Positions 1 through 12,496 of a stretch of 64,000 nucleotides of DNA are shown here, piece by piece. Made by a program: the position numbers and the translations under genes. The DNA is taken from assembly GCA_965649825.1 (NCBI GenBank), contig OZ287698.1, forward strand, positions 1-64,000. Reading direction: 5' to 3'. The notes beneath the pieces were generated by a model. The model made no database searches. It was not told the origin of the DNA and saw nothing but the letters and a program-made list of their open reading frames with translations. Within the stretch, counting starts at the first letter, position 1; the number at the start of each line of letters is the position of its first letter. This DNA comes from Penicillus capitatus (lineage: Eukaryota > Chlorophyta).

Positions 1-3000
1 CTCGACCCCGCCGACACATCCCCACCCTCGCTCGACCGTGTCGCCGGCGTCATCGTGCACTTCCAGATCGTACTGACAGGCCAGGTTACACCTGATGCGA
101 CGTAACGGCCACGATTTCAACCCCGTACGACACCGCCCAAAGCCAAACGAGCCTCCACCGATCGGCATCCGCGACGTGTCCCGAGGCGTCCCGCACCCGT
201 CTGCGTCGAAGACTGCCGACGGTGGGCCCTCCGTGGGCCGCAATCTGCCGAAATGTCGAATCCGGAAAGGCCGCGCCACAGCCCGAGCACGCCGCCGTCG
301 GGCTCCAACCAAGGGTCCGTCGGCATCCACTCGACCCCGCCGACACATCCCCACCCTCGCTCGACCGTGTCGCCGGCGTCATCGTGCACTTCTGCGAGTC
401 ACTGACAGGCCAGGTTACACCTGATGCGACGTAACGGCCACGATTTCAACCCCGTACGACACCGCCCAAAGCCAAACGAGCCTCCACCGATCGGCATCCG
501 CGGTGTGTCCCGAGGCGTCCCGCACCCGTCTGCGTCGAAGACTGCCGACGGTGGGCCCTCCGTGGGCCGCAATCTGCCGAAATGTCGAATCCGGAAAGGC
601 CGCGCCACAGCCCGAGCACGCCGCCGTCGGGCTCCAACCAAGGGTCCGTCGGCATCCACTCGACCCCGCCGACACATCCCCACCCTCGCTCGACCGTGTC
701 GCCGGCGTCATCGTGCACTTCCAGATCGTACTGACAGGCCAGGTTACACCTGATGCGACGTAACCGCCACGATTTCAACCCCGTACGACACCGCCCAAAG
801 CCAAACGAGCCTCCACCGATCGGCATCCGCGACGTGTCCCGAGGCGTCCCGCACCCGTCTGCGTCGAAGACTGCCGACGGTCGGCCCTCCGTCGGCCGCA
901 ATCTGCCGAAATGTCGAATCCGGAAAGGCCGCGCCACAGCCCGAGCACGCCGCCGTCGGGCTCCAACCAAGGGTCCGTCGGCATCCACTCGACCCCGCCG
1001 ACACATCCCCACCCTCGCTCGACCGTGTCGCCGGCGGCATCGTGCACTTCCAGATCGTACTGACAGGCCAGGTTACACCTGATGCGACGTAACGGCCACG
1101 ATTTCAACCCCGTACGACACCGCCCAAAGCCAAACGAGCCTCCACCGATCGGCATCCGCGACGTGTCCCGAGGCGTCCCGCACCCGTCTGCGTCGAAGAC
1201 TGCCGACGGTGGGCCCTCCGTCGGCCGCAATCTGCCGAAATGTCGAATCCGGAAAGGCCGCGCCACAGCCCGAGCACGCCGCCGTCGGGCTCCAACCAAG
1301 GGTCCGTCGGCATCCACTCGACCCCGCCGACACATCCCCACCCTCGCTCGACCGTGTCGCCGGCGGCATCGTGCACTTCCAGATCGTACTGACAGGCCAG
1401 GTTACACCTGATGCGACGTAACGGCCACGATTTCAACCCCGTACGACACCGCCCAAAGCCAAACGAGCCTCCACCGATCGGCATCCGCGACGTGTCCCGA
1501 GGCGTCCCGCACCCGTCTGCGTCGAAGACTGCCGACGGTGGGCCCTCCGTCGGCCGCAATCTGCCGAAATGTCGAATCCGGAAAGGCCGCGCCACAGCCC
1601 GAGCACGCCGCCGTCGGGCTCCAACCAAGGGTCCGTCGGCATCCACTCGACCCCGCCGACACATCCCCACCCTCGCTCGACCGTGTCGCCGGCGGCATCG
1701 TGCACTTCCAGATCGTACTGACAGGCCAGGTTACACCTGATGCGACGTAACGGCCACGATTTCAACCCCGTACGACACCGCCCAAAGCCAAACGAGCCTC
1801 CACCGATCGGCATCCGCGACGTGTCCCGAGGCGTCCCGCACCCGTCTGCGTCGAAGACTGCCGACGGTGGGCCCTCCGTGGGCCGCAATCTGCCGAAATG
1901 TCGAATCCGGAAAGGCCGCGCCACAGCCCGAGCACGCCGCCGTCGGGCTCCAACCAAGGGTCCGTCCGCATCCACTCGACCCCGCCGACACATCCCCACC
2001 CTCGCTCGACCGTGTCGCCGGCGTCATCGTGCACTTCTGCGAGTCACTGACAGGCCAGGTTACACCTGATGCGACGTAACGGCCACGATTTCAACCCCGT
2101 ACGACACCGCCCAAAGCCAAACGAGCCTCCACCGATCGGCATCCGCGACGTGTCCCGAGGCGTCCCGCACCCGTCTGCGTCGAAGACTGCCGACGGTGGG
2201 CCCTCCGTGGGCCGCAATCTGCCGAAATGTCGAATCCGGAAAGGCCGCGCCACAGCCCGAGCACGCCGCCGTCGGGCTCCAACCAAGGGTCCGTCCGCAT
2301 CCACTCGACCCCGCCGACACATCCCCACCCTCGCTCGACCGTGTCGCCGGCGTCATCGTGCACTTCCAGATCGTACTGACAGGCCAGGTTACACCTGATG
2401 CGACGTAACCGCCACGATTTCAACCCCGTACGACACCGCCCAAAGCCAAACGAGCCTCCACCGATCGGCATCCGCGACGTGTCCCGAGGCGTCCCGCACC
2501 CGTCTGCGTCGAAGACTGCCGACGGTGGGCCCTCCGTGGGCCGCAATCTGCCGAAATGTCGAATCCGGAAAGGCCGCGCCACAGCCCGAGCACGCCGCCG
2601 TCGGGCTCCAACCAAGGGTCCGTCGGCATCCACTCGACCCCGCCGACACATCCCCACCCTCGCTCGACCGTGTCGCCGGCGGCATCGTGCACTTCTGCGA
2701 GTCACTGACAGGCCAGGTTACACCTGATGCGACGTAACGGCCACGATTTCAACCCCGTACGACACCGCCCAAAGCCAAACGAGCCTCCACCGATCGGCAT
2801 CCGCGACGTGTCCCGAGGCGTCCCGCACCCGTCTGCGTCGTAGTCTGCCGACGGTCGGCCCTCCGTCGGCCGCAATCTGCCGAAATGTCGAATCCGGAAA
2901 GGCCGCGCCACAGCCCGAACACGCCGCCGTCGGGCTCCAACCAAGGGTCCGTCGGCATCCACTCGACCCCGCCGACACATCCCCACCCTCGCTCGACCGT

Positions 3001-6000
3001 GTCGCCGGCGTCATCGTGCACTTCTGCGAGTCACTGACAGGCCAGGTTACACCTGATGCGACGTAACCGCCACGATTTCAACCCCGTACGACACCGCCCA
3101 AAGCCAAACGAGCCTCCACCGATTGGCATCCGCGGTGTGTCCCGAGGCGTCCCGCACCCGTCTGCGTCGAAGACTGCCGACGGTGGGCCCCCCGTGGGCC
3201 GCAATCTGCCGAAATGTCGAATCCGGAAAGGCCGCGCCACAGCCCGAGCACGCCGCCGTCGGGCTCCAACCAAGGGTCCGTCGGCATCCACTCGACCCCG
3301 CCGACACATCCCCACCCTCGCTCGACCGTGTCGCCGGCGTCATCGTGCACTTCCAGATCGTACTGACAGGCCAGGTTACACCTGATGCGACGTAACCGCC
3401 ACGATTTCAACCCCGTACGACACCGCCCAAAGCCAAACGAGCCTCCACCGATCGGCATCCGCGACGTGTCCCGAGGCGTCCCGCACCCGTCTGCGTCGAA
3501 GACTGCCGACGGTCGGCCCTCCGTCGGCCGCAATCTGCCGAAATGTCGAATCCGGAAAGGCCGCGCCACAGCCCGAGGACGCCGCCGTCGGGCTCCAACC
3601 AAGGGTCCGTCCGCATCCACTCGACCCCGCCGACACATCCCCACCCTCGCTCGACCGTGTCGCCGGCGTCATCGTGCACTTCCAGATCGTACTGACAGGC
3701 CAGGTTACACCTGATGCGACGTAACGGCCACGATTTCAACCCCGTACGACACCGCCCAAAGCCAAACGAGCCTCCACCGATCGGCATCCGCGACGTGTCC
3801 CGAGGCGTCCCGCACCCGTCTGCGTCGAAGACTGCCGACGGTGGGCCCTCCGTCGGCCGCAATCTGCCGAAATGTCGAATCCGGAAAGGCCGCGCCACAG
3901 CCCGAGGACGCCGCCGTCGGGCTCCAACCAAGGGTCCGTCGGCATCCACTCGACCCCGCCGACACATCCCCACCCTCGCTCGACCGTGTCGCCGGCGTCA
4001 TCGTGCACTTCCAGATCGTACTGACAGGCCAGGTTACACCTGATGCGACGTAACGGCCACGATTTCAACCCCGTACGACACCGCCCAAAGCCAAACGAGC
4101 CTCCACCGATCGGCATCCGCGACGTGTCCCGAGGCGTCCCGCACCCGTCTGCGTCGAAGACTGCCGACGGTGGGCCCTCCGTCGGCCGCAATCTGCCGAA
4201 ATGTCGAATCCGGAAAGGCCGCGCCACAGCCCGAGGACGCCGCCGTCGGGCTCCAACCAAGGGTCCGTCCGCATCCACTCGACCCCGCCGACACATCCCC
4301 ACCCTCGCTCGACCGTGTCGCCGGCGTCATCGTGCACTTCCAGATCGTACTGACAGGCCAGGTTACACCTGATGCGACGTAACGGCCACGATTTCAACCC
4401 CGTACGACACCGCCCAAAGCCAAACGAGCCTCCACCGATCGGCATCCGCGACGTGTCCCGAGGCGTCCCGCACCCGTCTGCGTCGAAGACTGCCGACGGT
4501 GGGCCCTCCGTGGGCCGCAATCTGCCGAAATGTCGAATCCGGAAAGGCCGCGCCACAGCCCGAGCACGCCGCCGTCGGGCTCCAACCAAGGGTCCGTCGG
4601 CATCCACTCGACCCCGCCGACACATCCCCACCCTCGCTCGACCGTGTCGCCGGCGTCATCGTGCACTTCTGCGAGTCACTGACAGGCCAGGTTACACCTG
4701 ATGCGACGTAACGGCCACGATTTCAACCCCGTACGACACCGCCCAAAGCCAAACGAGCCTCCACCGATCGGCATCCGCGGTGTGTCCCGAGGCGTCCCGC
4801 ACCCGTCTGCGTCGAAGACTGCCGACGGTGGGCCCTCCGTGGGCCGCAATCTGCCGAAATGTCGAATCCGGAAAGGCCGCGCCACAGCCCGAGCACGCCG
4901 CCGTCGGGCTCCAACCAAGGGTCCGTCGGCATCCACTCGACCCCGCCGACACATCCCCACCCTCGCTCGACCGTGTCGCCGGCGTCATCGTGCACTTCCA
5001 GATCGTACTGACAGGCCAGGTTACACCTGATGCGACGTAACCGCCACGATTTCAACCCCGTACGACACCGCCCAAAGCCAAACGAGCCTCCACCGATCGG
5101 CATCCGCGACGTGTCCCGAGGCGTCCCGCACCCGTCTGCGTCGAAGACTGCCGACGGTCGGCCCTCCGTCGGCCGCAATCTGCCGAAATGTCGAATCCGG
5201 AAAGGCCGCGCCACAGCCCGAGCACGCCGCCGTCGGGCTCCAACCAAGGGTCCGTCGGCATCCACTCGACCCCGCCGACACATCCCCACCCTCGCTCGAC
5301 CGTGTCGCCGGCGGCATCGTGCACTTCCAGATCGTACTGACAGGCCAGGTTACACCTGATGCGACGTAACGGCCACGATTTCAACCCCGTACGACACCGC
5401 CCAAAGCCAAACGAGCCTCCACCGATCGGCATCCGCGACGTGTCCCGAGGCGTCCCGCACCCGTCTGCGTCGAAGACTGCCGACGGTGGGCCCTCCGTCG
5501 GCCGCAATCTGCCGAAATGTCGAATCCGGAAAGGCCGCGCCACAGCCCGAGCACGCCGCCGTCGGGCTCCAACCAAGGGTCCGTCGGCATCCACTCGACC
5601 CCGCCGACACATCCCCACCCTCGCTCGACCGTGTCGCCGGCGGCATCGTGCACTTCCAGATCGTACTGACAGGCCAGGTTACACCTGATGCGACGTAACG
5701 GCCACGATTTCAACCCCGTACGACACCGCCCAAAGCCAAACGAGCCTCCACCGATCGGCATCCGCGACGTGTCCCGAGGCGTCCCGCACCCGTCTGCGTC
5801 GAAGACTGCCGACGGTGGGCCCTCCGTCGGCCGCAATCTGCCGAAATGTCGAATCCGGAAAGGCCGCGCCACAGCCCGAGCACGCCGCCGTCGGGCTCCA
5901 ACCAAGGGTCCGTCGGCATCCACTCGACCCCGCCGACACATCCCCACCCTCGCTCGACCGTGTCGCCGGCGGCATCGTGCACTTCCAGATCGTACTGACA

Positions 6001-7399
6001 GGCCAGGTTACACCTGATGCGACGTAACGGCCACGATTTCAACCCCGTACGACACCGCCCAAAGCCAAACGAGCCTCCACCGATCGGCATCCGCGACGTG
6101 TCCCGAGGCGTCCCGCACCCGTCTGCGTCGAAGACTGCCGACGGTGGGCCCTCCGTGGGCCGCAATCTGCCGAAATGTCGAATCCGGAAAGGCCGCGCCA
6201 CAGCCCGAGCACGCCGCCGTCGGGCTCCAACCAAGGGTCCGTCCGCATCCACTCGACCCCGCCGACACATCCCCACCCTCGCTCGACCGTGTCGCCGGCG
6301 TCATCGTGCACTTCTGCGAGTCACTGACAGGCCAGGTTACACCTGATGCGACGTAACGGCCACGATTTCAACCCCGTACGACACCGCCCAAAGCCAAACG
6401 AGCCTCCACCGATCGGCATCCGCGACGTGTCCCGAGGCGTCCCGCACCCGTCTGCGTCGAAGACTGCCGACGGTGGGCCCTCCGTGGGCCGCAATCTGCC
6501 GAAATGTCGAATCCGGAAAGGCCGCGCCACAGCCCGAGCACGCCGCCGTCGGGCTCCAACCAAGGGTCCGTCCGCATCCACTCGACCCCGCCGACACATC
6601 CCCACCCTCGCTCGACCGTGTCGCCGGCGTCATCGTGCACTTCCAGATCGTACTGACAGGCCAGGTTACACCTGATGCGACGTAACCGCCACGATTTCAA
6701 CCCCGTACGACACCGCCCAAAGCCAAACGAGCCTCCACCGATCGGCATCCGCGACGTGTCCCGAGGCGTCCCGCACCCGTCTGCGTCGAAGACTGCCGAC
6801 GGTGGGCCCTCCGTGGGCCGCAATCTGCCGAAATGTCGAATCCGGAAAGGCCGCGCCACAGCCCGAGCACGCCGCCGTCGGGCTCCAACCAAGGGTCCGT
6901 CGGCATCCACTCGACCCCGCCGACACATCCCCACCCTCGCTCGACCGTGTCGCCGGCGGCATCGTGCACTTCTGCGAGTCACTGACAGGCCAGGTTACAC
7001 CTGATGCGACGTAACGGCCACGATTTCAACCCCGTACGACACCGCCCAAAGCCAAACGAGCCTCCACCGATCGGCATCCGCGACGTGTCCCGAGGCGTCC
7101 CGCACCCGTCTGCGTCGTAGTCTGCCGACGGTCGGCCCTCCGTCGGCCGCAATCTGCCGAAATGTCGAATCCGGAAAGGCCGCGCCACAGCCCGAACACG
7201 CCGCCGTCGGGCTCCAACCAAGGGTCCGTCGGCATCCACTCGACCCCGCCGACACATCCCCACCCTCGCTCGACCGTGTCGCCGGCGTCATCGTGCACTT
7301 CTGCGAGTCACTGACAGGCCAGGTTACACCTGATGCGACGTAACCGCCACGATTTCAACCCCGTACGACACCGCCCAAAGCCAAACGAGCCTCCACCGA
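1..7399. repeat. 13-unit higher-order repeat within the satellite
   Basis: The block 1-3122 reappears at 4278-7399, an offset of 4277 bp, which equals 13 units. Diagnostic unit variants, such as the rare tag-for-aag change near 2842 and 7119, return in the same order. After 3122/7399 the two copies diverge. This is the pattern of a higher-order repeat made by unequal exchange or segmental duplication; a collapsed or misjoined assembly is the alternative. Confidence 0.85.
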
Positions 7400-9312
7400 T
7401 CGGCATCCGCGACGTGTCCCGAGGCGTCCCGCACCCGTCTGCGTCGAAGACTGCCGACGGTGGGCCCTCCGTCGGCCGCAATCTGCCGAAATGTCGAATC
7501 CGGAAAGGCCGCGCCACAGCCCGAGCACGCCGCCGTCGGGCTCCAACCAAGGGTCCGTCCGCATCCACTCGACCCCGCCGACACATCCCCACCCTCGCTC
7601 GACCGTGTCGCCGGCGTCATCGTGCACTTCCAGATCGTACTGACAGGCCAGGTTACACCTGATGCGACGTAACCGCCTCGATTTCAACCAAGTGCGACAC
7701 CGCCCAAAGCCAAACGAACCTCCGGTGATCGGCATCCGCGGTGTGTCCCGAGGCGTCCCGCACCCGCCTGCGTCGAAGATTGCCGACGGTGGGCCCTCCG
7801 TCGGCCGCACTCTGCCGAAATGTCGAATCCGGAAAGGCCGCGCCACAGCCCGAGCACGCCGCCGTCGGGCTCCAACCAAGGGTCCGTCGGCATCCACTCG
7901 ACCCCGCCGACGCATTCCCACCCTCGCTCGACCGTGTCGCCGGCGTCGTCGTGCACTTCCAGATCGTACTGACAGGCCAGGTTACACCTGATGCGACGTG
8001 ACCGCCTCGATTTCAACCAAGTACGACACCGCCCAGAGCCAAACGAGCCTCCGGTGATCGGCATCCGCGGCGTGTCCCGAGACGTCCCGCACCCGCCTGC
8101 GTCGAAGACTGCCGACGGTGGGCCCTCCGTCGGCCGCAATCTGCCGAAATGTCGAATCCGGAAAGGCCGCGCCACAGCCCGAGCACGCCGCCGTCGGGCT
8201 CCAACCAAGGGTCCGTCGGCATCCACTCGACCCCGCCGACGCATTCCCACCCTCGCTGGACCGTGTCGCCGGCGTCATCGTGCACTTCCAGATCGTACTG
8301 ACAGGCCAGGTTACACCTGATGCGACGTAACCGCCACGATTTCAACTCCGTACGACACCGCCCAGAGCCAAACGAGCCTCCACCGATTGGCATCCGCGGT
8401 GTGTCCCGAGGCGTCCCGCACCCGTCTGCGTCGAAGACTGCCGACGGTGGGCCCGCCGTGGGCCGCAATCTGCCGAAATGTCGAATCCGGAAAGGCCGCG
8501 CCACAGCCCGAGGACGCCGCCGTCGGGCTCCAACCAAGGGTCCGTCCGCATCCACTCGACCCCGCCGACACATTCCCGCCCTCGCTCGACCGTGTCGCCG
8601 GCGGCATCGTGCACTTCTGCGAGTCACTGACAGGCCAGGTTACACCTGATGCGACGTAACCGCCTCGATTTCAACCAAGTGCGACACCGCCCAAAGCCAA
8701 ACGAACCTCCGGTGATCGGCATCCGCGGCGTGTCCCGAGGCGTCCCGCACCCGTCTGCGTCGAAGACTGCCGACGGTCGGCCCGCCGTCGGCCGCAGTGT
8801 GCCGAAATGTCGAATCCGGAAAGGCCGCGCCACAGCCCGAGCACGCCGCCGTCGGGCTCCAACCAAGGGTCCGTCGGCATCCACTCGACCCCGCCGACGC
8901 ATTCCCACCCTCGCTCGACCGTGTCGCCGGCGTCGTCGTGCACTTCCAGATCGTACTGACAGGCCAGGTTACACCTGATGCGACGTGACCGCCACGATTT
9001 CAACCAAGTACGACACCGCCCAAAGCCAAACGAACCTCCGGTGATCGGCATCCGCGGTGTGTCCCGAGACGTCCCGCACCCGTCTGCGTTGTAGTCTGCC
9101 GACGGTGGGCCCTCCGTGGGCCGCAGTCTGCCGAAATGTCGAATCCGGAAAGGCCGCGCCACAGCCCGAGAACGCCGCCGTCGGGCTCCAACCAAGGGTC
9201 CGTCGGCATCCACTCGACCCCGCCGACACATTTCCACCCTCGCTCGACCGTGTCGCCGGCGGCATCGTGCACTTCCAGATCGTACTGACAGCACGCGTTA
9301 CACCTGATGTGA
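1..9312. repeat. 329-bp tandem satellite array, about 28 units
   Basis: A GC-rich sequence repeats with an exact 329-bp period from the first base to about 9312; the same landmark recurs 27 times between 95 and 8978 with no length change. Units differ by scattered substitutions, and the last five (from about 7660) are more diverged, as expected at an array edge. Short open frames occur in every unit on both strands, but they only reflect GC-rich repeats lacking stop codons; no protein family is recognisable. The array continues beyond the left end of the window. A centromeric, subtelomeric or heterochromatic location is possible but cannot be judged here. Confidence 0.97.
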
Positions 9313-10531
9313 CGCTGGGCTCCAGCACTTAGGCGCACTGAGACGCCAAAGGGGTCGGACGGGCAACTCGCCCTCTGCACATGGGATGTTCTTAGAAGTT
9401 CTCCATGTGCATCCACGATCAGGTTTGCAGCCGACGAGTTCCTCAAATCGGAGGTGTCACGCAGAGGGGGAGCCGACGAGCTGAACGGGTGAACATGTCC
9501 GCATGGGGGTGCTCGGGAAGGTTCCGCATGTCGGCCGTTTGACTTGGCCAATGCAACTAGGATGCTAGTGGGAGTGTTTTGCGCTCGTCCACGTGCTTGA
9601 TGGAGAGCGGCGAGTTGCTCGACCCGGGGGTGTAACGCGGACATGCCGAACCGCTGAACCGCTTCCTGACGTGACAGCAGTCCGCGGGCGCCGAGGGTAT
9701 TTAGCTGACTGGACGCACCGTGTTATCAATCTTTGCATCGACTCGACACCGCTCCATCTGTTCGTCTTTCCGCGTGTGCGCGACCGCGGCGCACGGTGTC
9801 CGACGTATCCCCGTCAGTCTACTAACTTGGACAGCAAAATGCAATGGGGACATGCTTGAGGACAATTGGGACCATGGTATTATGAGCAGTCAACCATGGG
9901 CACGCGAGCAAAACATGCTAAGACGCAATCGGGATGTGTCTTCAAACTTGGACAGCTAAATGCAATTGAAAATAAAATCCGTTCCCTTACTGCAGTTCAA
10001 AATTTTGGATCGTGAAGGAAACACATAGAATAGGGACGCGGAGAAGATTTGGTACCTGCGGAATGCATATTGATAATTTCGTTGATTTGTGCACTCTTGT
10101 GTTTCAATGCTCTGTTTTCTTTATTCAATCGAATCAATTCTTCTGATTGCGACTTTTCTGTTGTCTCCCAGCCACCGGATTTTTCAAATCTTCAAGGTCT
10201 TCTGAAAGTGATTTCTTTCTCTCGCTGAGCATTTCCACTTCGCTAAGTAAAATTTCGCAAAAATGACTGTATATTTTCGAAGACTATCTTCTTTCTCTCG
10301 CGATAGCGGCTTGTCTTTCTTCCTGTTAATGCAACACAATGAAGAGCTTGGACACGATACAGGAAGGCTCATGAAATTAAAAAAAGACACATCTGGAATG
10401 TTTAGGTAAAAAGAAAGAGTGTTATGGTCAGAAAATGGCTAGAAGAGATGACAGAGCCTGAGAGACAAATGACAGAAGAGTAATGATGACTCTAAAACTA
10501 ACAAACCAATGGGTAAATCTCTTTAGGTACG
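9313..10531. other. Gene-free stretch between satellite and retroelement block
   Basis: No convincing gene is visible. Composition drops sharply from the GC-rich satellite to AT-rich DNA after about 9900. A short direct repeat (cttggacagc followed by aaatgcaat) occurs near 9828 and 9950. Only short, unrelated open frames are present. Confidence 0.6.
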
Positions 10532-10626
10532 TTGTTGTGAGAATTTGCTCGAAAGGGTAAAGGAATACGCGTTCGCGGTAGGCTGTTCGTTTGTGAAACG
10601 TACAGATCGCAGTTACAATCCTGTGA
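10532..10626 (+). repeat. Left copy of 95-bp inverted repeat
   Basis: Its reverse complement is found at 13529-13623 with about two mismatches over 95 bp. The sequence begins ttgttgtgag and ends cctgtga. The downstream RT homology starts immediately after it. Confidence 0.92.
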
Positions 10627-10904
10627 AGCATTGGAAGGGGGTAACATATGGTTTCCGCAGACTTCCGCAGGGTGTTAACATAAGTCCGGAGCTCTTTAAT
10701 AATAGAATGACTCACATTCTGCAAGGACTGGACGTGATAAGATATTTTGACGATATATTAGTGGGTGGAGAAACAGTGAATGATCTCTTTGAAAAGACTA
10801 GGCTGCTATTACAGCGTTTTGATGAATATGGTCTGACGATCAGCATACAAAAATGTGATTGGTTCGAGAGCTCCGTGAGTTTTTTTGGGTACAGAACTGA
10901 ATAA
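10627..10904 (+). pseudogene. Reverse transcriptase fragment
   Basis: The frame contains the RT signatures RRLPQGVNISPELF and YFDDILVGG (YxDD catalytic box), followed by the KCDWFESSVSFFGY segment typical of Ty3-type polymerases. The fingers region is missing because the frame is cut by the left inverted repeat, and the frame closes right after FFGYRTE, before the thumb/connection region. It therefore cannot encode a working polymerase. Confidence 0.85.
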
Positions 10905-11825
10905 TGGCACCTGTTGGTTTTCTGCAGTACTATGCGACGATGGGGCAGAATTGGCACTGAAAAACAGGCCAAAATCGTCAGCACGGCAGCGGGATTACGC
11001 TTGTAGTCGTCAGCAACGCAAAGCGACTCGATCGACAGAATATGCACGCAACACCGAAAGCTTTTAAACCCAAACTTGCCCCTAAAGTTCTTATTTTATA
11101 TGCCCATGTTCTCCGTTTCATTTGCGTTTTTCTTAGTTACACACTAAATTCGCGTCGCACGTTGCCTCTTGGCGACACCTTGATTTCATGTCTTCGCCTC
11201 ACTGCGACGCTGCATCTTCAGACTTTTACCACTGGCTGCGTCTTCTTCTCAGCGCGTCGACTGTCCATTTCGTCACGTCAACTGACTGCCACGCTTTCCT
11301 CGCCTTTTCTGTAATCCAGGCTGATCACTCAGGGTTACAGCATCGTCCGTCGCCTCGGACTTTCGGCTCAGAACTCGACGTCGCTTGCACCTCGCAGGTC
11401 ATTTGCAGCGTTAAACTCGACGTCGCCGCGACCTCAGCAATCATCGAATTCCACCAGTTTCTGAGATTTCTGGCGAGTGTCTAAGTGTTCACAGATGACA
11501 GTGACGTTTTCCGACCATTCCGAGAATACACGTCACCCAGACTAGAACTCTGGATATTTGGCAATTCACGACTTTCGCGTCTTATTGCAGACTCGTCTTT
11601 CACCCTACTTCGGTCATCTTTCGACCCTCTCGAGCGCTCTCTTAACCATCGCTGACTGCTTCCTCACGTTCAAGCGACCAGTCCTGACGGCCTTCAAACC
11701 GTCGCCTAAGACTTCTCCGCTTGATCAGCCAGCAAACCAACAGCACCATCAACGCATACCACAAGCTGCAAGCCATTTTACAGAAGTTGTCAAGGATAGA
11801 ATCACGCCATGACGTTCAAAGAGCA
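10905..11825. other. 0.9-kb unrelated insertion between RT and RNase H
   Basis: This stretch separates two neighbouring pol domains and shows no pol homology. It is pyrimidine-rich with many ctcgacgtcg-like short repeats and no protein that I recognise. It may be a nested element or a replacement sequence; I could not see target duplications at its ends. Confidence 0.45.
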
Positions 11826-11830
11826 GTGGG

Positions 11831-12496
11831 GTGTGTCAACAAGTCGCACCATATTGCTACAAATACACATATGTCATGAATGAGCTGAAGCCGTTTCTTA
11901 AAAGAGAAAATAATGATTACAAACAAGCGAATAAGATTCTTCAAGAGACAGTAACCGATTTGTGTATCAATGCGTACAGATTGACACTACAGAGGGTGGG
12001 TCCGTTTCATTTGTACACCGATTGGTGTGGAAACCCTTTAAATCAGTTTGGCTTTGTCCTGTTTAATTCAGCTTTGCAGCCATGTGTTTTTGGTTCGTTT
12101 GCTACAAGCGAGAAGGTAGGAAGTTTTTTGGGGGAATTGATGGGGATCGTGGAAGCTTTAAAGGAATGTTTTTACATGACAAAGGGATTTGCTGTTACCG
12201 TATATTCGGATAACCAGGCCACAATAGAATGGCCGAGGGAGCCAACGTTTTTGCATAAATTCAAGGATTTGAGAATACGACGACAATATAGTTGGTTGAG
12301 ACATCATTTTTCACTAGATAAATTAAACTTTCGTTTCGTAGAAGGGAAGGACAATGCGATCGCAGACATACTCAGTCGATGGAAAGTTACCAATCCAGTG
12401 GCCTCGGAAATCAACCAAAAAAATCAGGGCTACCAAGTTTGTACTATCGAGGTACAACAAGAAGCACAAGGTTGGCGTAGGGAAGCGATTGCTTGA
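11831..12496 (+). pseudogene. RNase H domain fragment of pol
   Basis: The translation shows an RNase H fold with ordered acidic residues: YTDWCGNPLNQFGFVLF (first Asp), LGELMGIVEAL (Glu), VTVYSDNQAT (Asp) and KDNAIADILSRW (last Asp). In LTR elements this domain degrades the RNA strand during reverse transcription. It lies between the RT fragment and the integrase, in the expected order, and the frame stops at the RNase H-integrase junction. Confidence 0.8.

Noticed and set aside
1-9312. CRISPR-like array
   Set aside because: Units are 329 bp, there are no unique spacers, and the genome is eukaryotic.
86-9328. Dozens of 60-207-codon open frames on both strands of the satellite
   Set aside because: They recur in every 329-bp unit in several frames at once, show no recognisable domain and follow from GC-rich, stop-poor repeats.
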